Source: Pigmentibacter ruber
Lineage (GTDB): Bacteria; Bdellovibrionota_B; Oligoflexia; Silvanigrellales; Silvanigrellaceae
Assembly: GCF_009792895.1 (NCBI RefSeq)
Contig: NZ_WSSC01000003.1
Location: 124,001 to 188,000, forward strand
DNA: 64,000 nt
Reading direction: 5' to 3'
Below the pieces are notes generated by a model. The model was given only the letters and a program-made list of their open reading frames with translations, had not been told where the DNA came from and made no database searches. The translations under genes were made by a program, and so were the position numbers. Within the stretch, counting starts at the first letter, position 1. Each line of letters opens with the position of its first letter. Shown in pieces: positions 1-7,446 of this stretch.

Positions 1-560
1 GGATCATAAAGCATGTTTGTCAATTGATTTTGTGGCCGAATATTTGGAACAGGGTCTCTATGACATTCCAAGCACCAGCCCATACTTAATGGACTTGCTA
101 AACTGATCACTTCCATTTTATCGACACGACTGTGGCAAGTAACACAACCAACTCCTGCAGTTAAATGTGCGCTATGATCAAAATGTGAGTATCTAGGCAG
201 TGAATAGACATGCACCCAAGGAATAGGAGTTTTATTTTTATAACTTTCATGTAAAACCTTTAATCTAGGACTATCTTTTTTAACTTTATTATGACATCCC
301 ATACAGGTTTCTGTTGGAGGCAATGGAGCGAATGAAGTTTTTTCAACTCCACTATGACAGTATCGACAGTCTATCCCCATTTGTCCAGCATGTAGCTGAT
401 GACTGAAAGCTATCGGTTGTTCGGGTTCATAACCTACCGCCAAGAATTTTGGCGAAAAATAGTACCAAATTCCAACAATTATTGACACTAATAGCACTGG
501 AATGCCAACGCCTAGGAATAAAGGAATTCGGTTCGTCCATTTTGGAAATATCGGTTCCAC
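1..560 (-). CDS. Multiheme cytochrome c, ActA-like subunit of alternative complex III (partial, 3' end off window)
   Basis: The reading frame runs off the left edge, so about 186 N-terminal residues are visible. After a short cytoplasmic start there is one membrane helix (about residues 13-32), then a periplasmic domain with four CXXCH heme sites: CRYCH at 65, CMGCH at 86, CVTCH at 139 and CLECH at 163. The N-terminus (FPKWTN, then WYYFSPKF, GYEPEQP and FSHQLHAG) is the pattern of ActA, the pentaheme subunit of alternative complex III that passes electrons from quinol toward cytochrome oxidase. The start is a GTG at 560 preceded by AGGTGG at 570-565; no ATG fits better. Upstream on the same strand lies ctaB, which supports a respiratory locus. 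The rest of the act operon should lie to the left. Subunit assignment is by recalled family pattern. Confidence 0.82.
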   Translation of the reverse strand, partial: MEPIFPKWTNRIPLFLGVGIPVLLVSIIVGIWYYFSPKFLAVGYEPEQPIAFSHQLHAGQMGIDCRYCHSGVEKTSFAPLPPTETCMGCHNKVKKDSPRLKVLHESYKNKTPIPWVHVYSLPRYSHFDHSAHLTAGVGCVTCHSRVDKMEVISLASPLSMGWCLECHRDPVPNIRPQNQLTNMLYD

Positions 561-605
561 GGCACCACCTAAATTAAGCAAAAGCTGAAAAATAAATAAA
601 AAAAA

Positions 606-764
606 CTATACACGCTTCTTTAACGTAACAACAAACAAACCTGATGCTTCCAACCATGAAATCAAACTCAGTGCAATGTTATGTTGCGGGAGTGTTCTAA
701 CGGATCATGACTTGACGAGCAAGACCCTTAATCCTAGATCATCAAAAACATTTTTCAAACTCAT
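606..764 (-). other. GC-richer leader with an interrupted 52-codon frame
   Basis: The 315-base gap 561-875 is not ordinary spacer. Its middle is visibly richer in G and C than other intergenic DNA here. On the minus strand, an ATG at 764 opens a frame of 52 codons ending in TAG at 606. A single TGA at 707-705 interrupts it after 19 codons; the last 32 codons are otherwise open and read like protein (LPQHNIALSLISWLEASG). It could be a decayed small gene, a leader peptide, or a structured RNA upstream of actA. I do not recognise the peptide. Confidence 0.3.
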
Positions 765-783
765 AATCTCTCAGCAAATTAAA

Positions 784-812
784 ATTTTCTCGATCACTTG
801 ATCGCTTGTCAA
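784..812 (-). promoter_or_regulatory. Candidate promoter with a palindrome in its spacer, upstream of actA
   Basis: Reading the minus strand, TTGACA lies at 812-807 and GAAAAT (4 of 6 matches to TATAAT) at 789-784, 17 bases apart. The spacer contains the palindrome CGATCACTTGATCG (791-804), where a repressor could sit. A second short palindrome, GCTTGTCAAGC, overlaps the -35 box (804-814). Transcription would start near 777, just ahead of the interrupted small frame and about 215 bases before actA. Confidence 0.4.
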
Positions 813-841
813 GCTCATATTCAAAAGAGTGGCGAAACACA

Positions 842-860
842 AATGAGAATTATTCTCATT
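842..860. promoter_or_regulatory. Fur-box-like perfect 9-1-9 palindrome
   Basis: AATGAGAAT-T-ATTCTCATT is a perfect inverted repeat around one base. Its core TGAGAAT-N-ATTCTCA matches the 7-1-7 form of the ferric uptake regulator site (TGATAAT-N-ATTATCA) with G/C at one position of each arm. It sits between the ctaB stop (876) and the actA promoter. Iron control of a heme and cytochrome locus would make sense. No T-run follows on either strand, so a terminator is unlikely. Confidence 0.5.
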
Positions 861-875
861 AAAAAAAGTTTTTAA

Positions 876-1766
876 CTAAAAATATTTTATAATAAATATT
901 TCAAAAAAACGATCAGCAACCAAACCAATGACTAAAAGAGGTAAGTAAACAAGAGATGCTAGAAAAAATTTTCTTGGCCAATTTGGCAACATTTCTTTTT
1001 TTAACCCAAGAATACTAAGTCTTACAAACCAAAAACCAAGAATAATTGCAGTAGCTAAATAAAATTTTCCGCCAACTTCTAATAAATATAAAGATATCGT
1101 AAAAAAAACTAAAACCAGAGACCAAGCAAAGGCTTGTATCTTGGCAATTCTTTCACCTCTAATTAAAGAAACAACTTTTATACCAGCTTTTGCATAGTCT
1201 TCTTGGTGATAAATAGCAATAGCAATAAAATGTGGCATTTGCCATGCAAATAGAACTCCAAACAAAGCTAATCCAGCAGCATCAATTTTGTTTGCAACTG
1301 CGGTCCACCCAAGAAGAGGTGGGATAGCACCTGGAATAGCTCCAATAACAAGAGCCAAGGGGGTTTTATATTTTAAAGGTGTATAAACCAAACTATAGGC
1401 AAGAATTGCTAATAAAGATAATAAACCAGTTAATAAATTAACATAATAAATTAACAAAAAAATGCTAATACAACAAAGAATTATTGCAAATATACATGCC
1501 TGGGAGACAGATATCTTTCCCATTGGTAGCGGTCTAAACTTTGTACGACGCATTAGCTTATCGGTATTTCTTTCATAAATCATATTAAATGCATTTGCTG
1601 AAGCTACTGATAATGCAGTTCCAAGTAATGCAAAAATAAAACTTTTTATTACAATATTCCCAGGAGCGAGGACAATACCTCCAGCAGTCATTAGTATACA
1701 AAAGAAAGCAATACGAGGTTTTGCTAATTCAATATAATGGCGATAAATCATGTTTTTATTTAGCAT
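876..1766 (-). CDS. ctaB: Protoheme IX farnesyltransferase (heme O synthase)
   Basis: This UbiA-family membrane prenyltransferase attaches farnesyl to heme B to make heme O, the precursor or cofactor of terminal oxidases. The first allylic-diphosphate motif is complete: N61, then D69, followed by RRTKFRPL (73-80). The second conserved stretch YTPLKYKT (128-135) and the WQMPHF plus EDYAKAG motifs (175-194) are also present. Hydrophobic segments run throughout, as expected for seven to nine helices, and 296 residues is the normal length. It follows the cysteine-rich membrane protein by 25 bases, so the two are probably co-transcribed. ATG at 1766 is used; a second in-frame ATG five codons later is possible because no strong Shine-Dalgarno decides between them. 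Confidence 0.93.
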   Translation of the reverse strand: MLNKNMIYRHYIELAKPRIAFFCILMTAGGIVLAPGNIVIKSFIFALLGTALSVASANAFNMIYERNTDKLMRRTKFRPLPMGKISVSQACIFAIILCCISIFLLIYYVNLLTGLLSLLAILAYSLVYTPLKYKTPLALVIGAIPGAIPPLLGWTAVANKIDAAGLALFGVLFAWQMPHFIAIAIYHQEDYAKAGIKVVSLIRGERIAKIQAFAWSLVLVFFTISLYLLEVGGKFYLATAIILGFWFVRLSILGLKKEMLPNWPRKFFLASLVYLPLLVIGLVADRFFEIFIIKYF

Positions 1767-1791
1767 CTTTTTTCATATTTCCAATAAACAA

Positions 1792-2265
1792 TTATTTAAC
1801 TGCAGTTTGTTTAGCAGCTGACTTACAATATTCGGCTATTACTTGCCATACATCTCCACAGGCTTTTTTATGTCTTTTCATCTTACTACCCTGCATATAT
1901 GATGTACATTGTTTAACACCGAAATTATATCCATAGATTTCATCACCATATTTTTTGCAACCTAATGACTTATCCGAGTTTGCTAAACAAACTTTTATCA
2001 TTCTAGGTACAGTTGAATCACACAATTGAGTCATAGCATCGCATTGATTGAACCACTCCATAGTTTTATCAGCACACCCTTCTAAGGATAATTGTGCTGA
2101 TTCAGCTTGTATTTTAGCTAACGAATGTGTAATTTCCTTTACAGAATGTTCATAATTCTGAAAAACAACCCAGCCAATGATTGTTGAAAGTGCAAATAAA
2201 GCAAAAACAAAAGGAATTCCCAAATCTCCTTTGCGTCTAAAGCTACCTACTTCTTCATTTTGCAT
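1792..2265 (-). CDS. Cysteine-rich single-pass membrane protein of unknown function
   Basis: This 157-residue protein starts with a short basic cytoplasmic segment (RRKGD), followed by one membrane helix (about residues 17-36). A helical periplasmic region containing eight cysteines completes it. The even, spread-out cysteines suggest up to four disulfides, like small helical disulfide-stabilised domains. There is no CXXCH heme motif and no CX9C pair that I can place confidently. It lies directly upstream of ctaB on the same strand, 25 bases apart, so a role in oxidase or heme assembly is an inference from position only. I do not recognise the family. Confidence 0.75.
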   Translation of the reverse strand: MQNEEVGSFRRKGDLGIPFVFALFALSTIIGWVVFQNYEHSVKEITHSLAKIQAESAQLSLEGCADKTMEWFNQCDAMTQLCDSTVPRMIKVCLANSDKSLGCKKYGDEIYGYNFGVKQCTSYMQGSKMKRHKKACGDVWQVIAEYCKSAAKQTAVK

Positions 2266-2297
2266 TCTAAATCATCCTAAATAATGTTAATAAAGCA

Positions 2298-2313
2298 CTC
2301 ATTTCAAAATGAG
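2298..2313. promoter_or_regulatory. Inverted repeat upstream of the cysteine-rich protein gene
   Basis: CTCATTT-CA-AAATGAG is a perfect 7-base inverted repeat 33 bases upstream of the start at 2265. The right half continues as TGAGAAT, the same half-site seen in the Fur-like palindrome at 842-860. Both could be read by one regulator, but the second half here is imperfect. Confidence 0.3.
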
Positions 2314-2421
2314 AATTGAGTTTATATTTTTCTCATCATAAATCGATTTAGCTTATTCAATAAACAATATCCAGCTTCAAGCAGAGTTATATTTAATTTT
2401 GTGTTTGATTATTTTAAATGT

Positions 2422-3081
2422 TTAAATGTACGATAAGATTTCTTTGGGATGTCTCGCTGAAAAATTTGGAATTTCTGTGCCATGAGTTTGATTGTAACCC
2501 CATCCACACCAAATTGTTGTAGCTCCAAAATTTTTGCCACATTTTATATCACCTTCGCTATCGCCAATCATATAAGCTTTATCAGTATCAAAATTAAAGG
2601 AATATTTTTCAGCGATAATTTTTAATGGCAAAGAACTCGGCTTCATTTCTGAGCAACTATCTCCACCCATTAAATCAGTAAAAAATTTATCAATTCCAAG
2701 TTTTCTCAAGAGTTCTCTAGAATGTCTTTCTGGTTTATTGGTTATAACAAATACTTTATTTTCTTTATTAGCTAATAAATCATTTAAAACATCGACTATT
2801 CCTTCGTACAAATGCGACTTAATACAAATATTTTCAAAATAATATTTTTCATATAAATCTTTAACTTCATTAAATTGATTAGAATTTATATTGCGTTTTT
2901 CAATATAATCATCAAAACAATTTAAATATAACTCAGTCATCCCTTTATTAACAAAAGGCTTTATTTCGCTTGATAATTTTTTTGGTAATTTTAAAAGATT
3001 TCTAGTACCGTGGACTGCATCAATCATATCTTCAGAAGAATCTTCTAAGGTTCCATCTAAATCAAAAAAAAAGAAATTCAT
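2422..3081 (-). CDS. HAD-superfamily phosphatase, phosphoglycolate-phosphatase-like
   Basis: Motif I is at the very N-terminus (FFFDLDGTLEDS, nucleophile D7 and acid D9). Motif II/III is ITNKPERH near residue 114, and motif IV is MIGDSEGDIKCG near 173. An alpha-helical cap sits between motifs I and II, as in the Gph/PPase subclass. The 219-residue length is typical. Its ATG shares one base with the stop of the upstream cupin gene (TAATG), indicating translational coupling. Substrate is not readable from sequence; phosphoglycolate is only the commonest activity in this subclass. Confidence 0.85.
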   Translation of the reverse strand: MNFFFFDLDGTLEDSSEDMIDAVHGTRNLLKLPKKLSSEIKPFVNKGMTELYLNCFDDYIEKRNINSNQFNEVKDLYEKYYFENICIKSHLYEGIVDVLNDLLANKENKVFVITNKPERHSRELLRKLGIDKFFTDLMGGDSCSEMKPSSLPLKIIAEKYSFNFDTDKAYMIGDSEGDIKCGKNFGATTIWCGWGYNQTHGTEIPNFSARHPKEILSYI

Positions 3082-3488
3082 TACATGTTGCCTTTTTTTG
3101 CTATTATATCTTCTACACTACCTTTAGCATCTCCAAACTCTGTTACCTTTCTTTCTCCAGATCTACTGCCTTTGAAAGCTGTAAAAGGTCTAGAGTTATG
3201 AATAATAACATGGTGAGGAATACCTGGAGGTATTACTAAAATATCTCCTGCTTCGATAGTAATAGGAAGACCGTCAAAATGAAAAGTAATACAACCAGAA
3301 ACAGCAGCTCTGATTTCCTCATAATCATGTCCATGCCTGCTTCTTTCAAACCAAGGCTCACATGTTTGCAAGTCATAAGCTTTAAAACCAAGTTTTTCTA
3401 ATTCGTTTTTCATTGTTTGTTCTGTTGGATCAACTTTATGAGGCCACTTATACAGAGTAACTCCATTTGGTAAAATAAATTGGTACAT
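3081..3488 (-). CDS. Small single-domain cupin (metal-binding)
   Basis: This is a 135-residue protein with both cupin motifs. Motif 1 is HGH (52-54) with glutamates at 57-58; motif 2 is GDILVIPPGIPHH (81-93), giving His/His/Glu/His metal ligands. The segment from TLYKWPHK to the cupin core resembles dioxygenase-like small cupins. It is the third gene of the run Tex, GloB, cupin, HAD and overlaps the next start by one base. A metal-dependent role is likely; the substrate is unknown. Confidence 0.85.
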   Translation of the reverse strand: MYQFILPNGVTLYKWPHKVDPTEQTMKNELEKLGFKAYDLQTCEPWFERSRHGHDYEEIRAAVSGCITFHFDGLPITIEAGDILVIPPGIPHHVIIHNSRPFTAFKGSRSGERKVTEFGDAKGSVEDIIAKKGNM

Positions 3489-3504
3489 TTAAAAACTCCA
3501 ATAA

Positions 3505-4296
3505 TTAAAAAGGTTTTACTATTTTTGGTGGATTATCTCTAAATTTTCGAACAGAACAGAAAGTATCAAAAGAATTATTTGTATTTGTTATTTTTTGTAA
3601 CGTAATGTCATCCCAACGCAAAAAACTACTTACTGCTTTTTCTTCAGAAAGCAGAAAAGGAACAGTATTTAAACCATTTTTTAGTGTGCTAATTACCTTT
3701 TGAATTTTTTCTTTAATGAGTAAATTATCTGGTTCTAGTTTTTCAAGTATTAAATAATTTTCTAATGTATATTCGTGAGCTGTCCATATCAAAGTATTCC
3801 CTGGAAGCGTATTACGAAGAAAAAGTAATGAATTAAACATTTGTTCAAGACTTCCTTCAAATAATTTACCACATCCTCCACCAAAGATTGTATCACCAAT
3901 AAACAAATGATTTTCACCATTTTTTAAAGAAAAAAAGTAGCAAATATGCCCTAAAGTATGCCCAGGTACAAAAAATACTTCAGCACATTCTCCTCCAAAA
4001 TTTATTTTATCTTTATGTTCTAAAAAATGAGTTTGAAATGGTATACGGTTTCTATCTTGAATACTACCATAAATTTCGATGTTAGGAAATAATTGTTTTA
4101 ATTCCTTATTTCCACCAACATGATCAAAATGATGATGAGTATTAAAAATTTTTGTCAAAGTTAAATTATTTTTATTTAAAAATGAAATAACTGGTGTTGC
4201 TACAGCAGGATCAACAACTGCAGCTTCTCTTTTTATTTCATCTATTAAAATAAAAATAAAATTATCTTCTAAAACAGATAACATTTCAACTTTCAT
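3505..4296 (-). CDS. gloB: Hydroxyacylglutathione hydrolase (glyoxalase II)
   Basis: This metallo-beta-lactamase-fold enzyme would hydrolyse S-lactoylglutathione, the second step of methylglyoxal detoxification. The metal motif THHHFDH is at residues 53-59. Further ligands are seen in PGHTLGH, FIGDTIFGGGCGKLFEG and the downstream WTAHEYT. The GCGKLFEG segment and the C-terminal helices are characteristic of GloB rather than generic MBL hydrolases, and 263 residues is normal. It starts one base after the tex stop, so it is translationally coupled to tex. Confidence 0.9.
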   Translation of the reverse strand: MKVEMLSVLEDNFIFILIDEIKREAAVVDPAVATPVISFLNKNNLTLTKIFNTHHHFDHVGGNKELKQLFPNIEIYGSIQDRNRIPFQTHFLEHKDKINFGGECAEVFFVPGHTLGHICYFFSLKNGENHLFIGDTIFGGGCGKLFEGSLEQMFNSLLFLRNTLPGNTLIWTAHEYTLENYLILEKLEPDNLLIKEKIQKVISTLKNGLNTVPFLLSEEKAVSSFLRWDDITLQKITNTNNSFDTFCSVRKFRDNPPKIVKPF

Positions 4297-4297
4297 A

Positions 4298-6745
4298 TTA
4301 CACTCTATTTGAATTAAATTTGTTCAATAGATCGGACAAGCTTGCATGTTTATCTTGTTCCTTTCCGTCGTTATTTTTATTACTTCTTTGCGAAGACTTT
4401 TTAGAATAGCTCATAGAAGAATCACTTGAATTTGCTCGCACTTGAGATGAATCAGAATAATTTTTTCTAAATTTATTTGGTTGAGCACTCACAGCACCAG
4501 AACGACCAACTGTTCCTTGAGTTGGTGCAGTATTGTGACTGGTAGTCGTTACCTCTTCACAAGCTTTTTTAGATAGAGATATTCTTTTTCTTTCTTTATC
4601 TAAACCTATTACTTTTACTTTTACCTGTTGTCCGACGCTTATTGCTTGAGATAGATCTTTAATGAACTGATTTGATAATTCTGATATATGAATAAGTCCA
4701 TCTTGATGAACTCCAATATCAACAAATGCACCAAAATTAGTGACGTTTGTAACAGTTCCTGTAATCACTTGCCCCTCTTTTAAGTGATTAAAATCACGAA
4801 CTTCTCTGTTATAAGTTTGTTTGGATCCTTCTTCACGAGGATCCCTTCCTGGTTTCAATAGTTCTTTAATTATATCTTGTAATGTTGGCAAACCTACTTC
4901 TTCAGTTACATAATTTTCTAATTTTACTTTGTGAATATTTTCTTTATTCCCAATTAATTCACTAATTGAAATAGTTAAATCAGAAGCTATTTTTTCTACA
5001 ATCCCGTACGATTCTGGGTGAACAGATGTATTATCTAAAGGATTTGCACTTTCAGGAATTTTTAAAAATCCGGCTGATTGCTCAAATATTTTAGCTCCAA
5101 AACCCATAACATCAAATAAATTTCTTCTGTCTTTAAATTCACCAAAAGATTCTCTATGACGAACAATTCCTTTCGCCAAACTTGGACCAATACCAGCAAC
5201 ATATGATAGTAAACTTGGACTGGCTGTATTTAAATTAACTCCCACATAGTTCACACAGCTTTCAACAATTTCGCCAAGCTGTTTCTTTAGTCGACTTTGA
5301 TTCACATCATGTTGATATTGTCCAACACCAATACTTTTTGGATCAATTTTTACTAGTTCTGCAAGAGGATCTTGAAGTCTGCGCGCAATACTTATCGCTC
5401 CCCTGAAAGTGATATCTAAATCAGGAAATTCTTCTCTAGCAAGATCACTTGCTGAGTAAACACTAGCTCCAGCTTCATTTACTATCACAATTCTTGGTTT
5501 ACTTCCCAAAGAACAAGCAGCAAGAACTTTTTCAAAAAAATCTTCAGTTTCTCGCCCAGCAGTACCATTCCCAATTGAAATTAATTCTACTTTATGTTTA
5601 TTGATGAAATTTAAAATAATTTCTGAAGCAGATTTATTTTTATGATGCGACATATCTTCATCATGATGTGGATAAATTGTAGCAAAGTCCAGCAACTTTC
5701 CAGTTTGATCCACTATGACTAATTTACTACCTGTTCTCAAACCAGGATCAACCCCCATCACTACTCTCTTAGGTATAGGAGGTAACAACAATAAATTTCT
5801 TAAATTTTTACCAAATACACTAATTGCCTCTTCTTCAGCAGCTGTTTTTGTTTCTAATCTTAACTCAGTTTCAATACTCGTTGAAATTAATCTATTATAA
5901 CTTTCATTAATGCATTCAGTTAAAAATGTTTTTACTACTTCAGTTGCTGTATTTTTAACAACATAACTAGAGATAATGGAAAGAGGAATTTGCTCATCAT
6001 AATCTAAAGTAACTTTTAATATTTCTTCTTTTTCGCCTCTTCTCAGCGCCATTAATCTATGGGGAGCTATTGTTTTTACTGGCTCATTAAATTCATAATA
6101 ATTATTGTATTTAGTTTTTTTATCTTTAAAATCATCACGCACTTCAGATTTAAATTTTGCATTTTCAAACATCCAAAGACGAATTTCTTTTCTTACTTCA
6201 GCAATTTCAGATATACATTCTGCAATATAGTCTTTTGCACCTTGAATAACTATTTCTAAATTTTTTAAATCATCATGTTTCCCAATATATTCACTAAAAA
6301 CAGGTATTAGATCTACCAAATTAGAGTCTTGTTCCAAAATTTGCATTGCTAGGGGAGCTAACCCGCGCTCTGCAGCAATTTGACCTCTTGTTCTTTTCTT
6401 TGGTTTAAATGGAAGATATAAATCTTCTAATTCTGTCTTAATTTTGCATGCAATAATTTTGGCTTGTAGCACTGGTGTCATTTTATTTTGTTCAGTAATT
6501 GAACGAATTATTGCTTCTTTTCTTTCATTCAATGAATAAATATATTCGTACTTATCCATGATATTTCGAATTTGAACTTCATCTAAACCTCCAGTTACTT
6601 CTTTACGGTAACGCGCAATAAATGGAATGGTGCAATCATCAAGGATAAGATTGAGAGTATTTTCCACCTGATTTTTAGGAATATTTAAATCATTAGAAAT
6701 ATCAGTGATCATTTCTTGAGAGATGTTCATTTCTTTTTTAGCCAT
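4298..6745 (-). CDS. tex: Tex-family RNA-binding transcription accessory protein
   Basis: Tex is a cytoplasmic nucleic-acid-binding protein linked to transcription. The order seen is the family's: an N-terminal helical Tex domain, a YqgF/RNase H-like domain (VMGVDPGLRTGSKLV), two helix-hairpin-helix segments (SYVAGIGPSLAKGIV and DRRNLFDVMGFGAKIFEQ), and an S1 domain (GQVITGTVTNVTNFGAFVDIG). A low-complexity Ser/Asn/Lys tail extends the C-terminus beyond most homologues. A TTG at 6760 would add five residues, but the ATG at 6745 gives the usual MAKKE start and is preferred. It heads the run tex-gloB-cupin-HAD. Confidence 0.92.
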   Translation of the reverse strand: MAKKEMNISQEMITDISNDLNIPKNQVENTLNLILDDCTIPFIARYRKEVTGGLDEVQIRNIMDKYEYIYSLNERKEAIIRSITEQNKMTPVLQAKIIACKIKTELEDLYLPFKPKKRTRGQIAAERGLAPLAMQILEQDSNLVDLIPVFSEYIGKHDDLKNLEIVIQGAKDYIAECISEIAEVRKEIRLWMFENAKFKSEVRDDFKDKKTKYNNYYEFNEPVKTIAPHRLMALRRGEKEEILKVTLDYDEQIPLSIISSYVVKNTATEVVKTFLTECINESYNRLISTSIETELRLETKTAAEEEAISVFGKNLRNLLLLPPIPKRVVMGVDPGLRTGSKLVIVDQTGKLLDFATIYPHHDEDMSHHKNKSASEIILNFINKHKVELISIGNGTAGRETEDFFEKVLAACSLGSKPRIVIVNEAGASVYSASDLAREEFPDLDITFRGAISIARRLQDPLAELVKIDPKSIGVGQYQHDVNQSRLKKQLGEIVESCVNYVGVNLNTASPSLLSYVAGIGPSLAKGIVRHRESFGEFKDRRNLFDVMGFGAKIFEQSAGFLKIPESANPLDNTSVHPESYGIVEKIASDLTISISELIGNKENIHKVKLENYVTEEVGLPTLQDIIKELLKPGRDPREEGSKQTYNREVRDFNHLKEGQVITGTVTNVTNFGAFVDIGVHQDGLIHISELSNQFIKDLSQAISVGQQVKVKVIGLDKERKRISLSKKACEEVTTTSHNTAPTQGTVGRSGAVSAQPNKFRKNYSDSSQVRANSSDSSMSYSKKSSQRSNKNNDGKEQDKHASLSDLLNKFNSNRV

Positions 6746-6841
6746 AATAGTTACTCGCAATAATTAAAGTCAGGAGAACAAAGGGACTTCCCCAAAGGAA
6801 AGTATAACGCGCAGGGCATACTATACACTTTTTTTTAACAA

Positions 6842-6865
6842 AAAAAACCGCTTATGCGGTTTTTT
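6842..6865 (-). terminator. Rho-independent terminator of ndk
   Basis: A stem AAAAAACCGC / GCGGTTTTTT with a four-base TTAT loop lies just after the ndk stop at 6893. On the minus strand the GC stem is followed by a long T tract. The same hairpin has T residues on the plus side and could work both ways, but only the minus strand has a gene running into it. Confidence 0.88.
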
Positions 6866-6892
6866 AATTAACAATTTATTTAAATAAATTAA

Positions 6893-7318
6893 TTACTTAG
6901 CAATATTTACAAGCTCAGTTCCTGAAAAGAAGTAGGAAATTTCAATATTTGCATTTTCAAGAGAATCGGAGCCATGTACTGTATTTTCACCAATACTTAC
7001 ACCAAATTCAGAACGAATTGTTCCTTTAGCAGCTTTAGCTGGGTCTGTCGCACCCATAAGTTCTCTATATGCAGCAACAGCATTTTTACCTTCTAAGACT
7101 GAAACAACAACTGGACCAGAAGTCATATAGTCACATAATTCACCAAAAAAAGGACGAGCGGAATGCACAGAATAAAATTGTTCTGCTTCGCGTCTAGACA
7201 TGTGTATCATTTTAGTTGAAACAATTTTTAAGTCAGCATTTTCCATTTTAGCTAAAATTTTGCCAATTAAGTTTCTTTTTACACCATCTGGCTTGATGAT
7301 TGAAAATGTTCTTTCCAT
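6893..7318 (-). CDS. ndk: Nucleoside diphosphate kinase
   Basis: This enzyme transfers the gamma phosphate between nucleoside triphosphates and diphosphates via a phosphohistidine. The catalytic H115 is in NTVHGSDS, the family signature. The N-terminus [19 protein letters not shown] and the [18 protein letters not shown] block are canonical, and 141 residues is the standard bacterial length. It has its own terminator downstream. A possible promoter with TTGACA at 7401-7396 lies upstream, but no convincing -10 box is spaced from it. Confidence 0.97.
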   Translation of the reverse strand: MERTFSIIKPDGVKRNLIGKILAKMENADLKIVSTKMIHMSRREAEQFYSVHSARPFFGELCDYMTSGPVVVSVLEGKNAVAAYRELMGATDPAKAAKGTIRSEFGVSIGENTVHGSDSLENANIEISYFFSGTELVNIAK

Positions 7319-7446
7319 TTTTATTCCCTTATTTTAGTAGGTTATATCTTATAAAGCGAATACGCTCTCGGAAGTTATTTAATAATAGGGTTCATTGTCA
7401 ATAGAAAAATTTCAAAAATGTTTTGCTCTTATCAGAAAACATTCCT

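Noticed and set aside
705-707. Selenocysteine reading of the TGA in the leader frame
   Set aside because: No SECIS-like hairpin was recognised and the flanking residues match no selenoprotein; decay or RNA is simpler.
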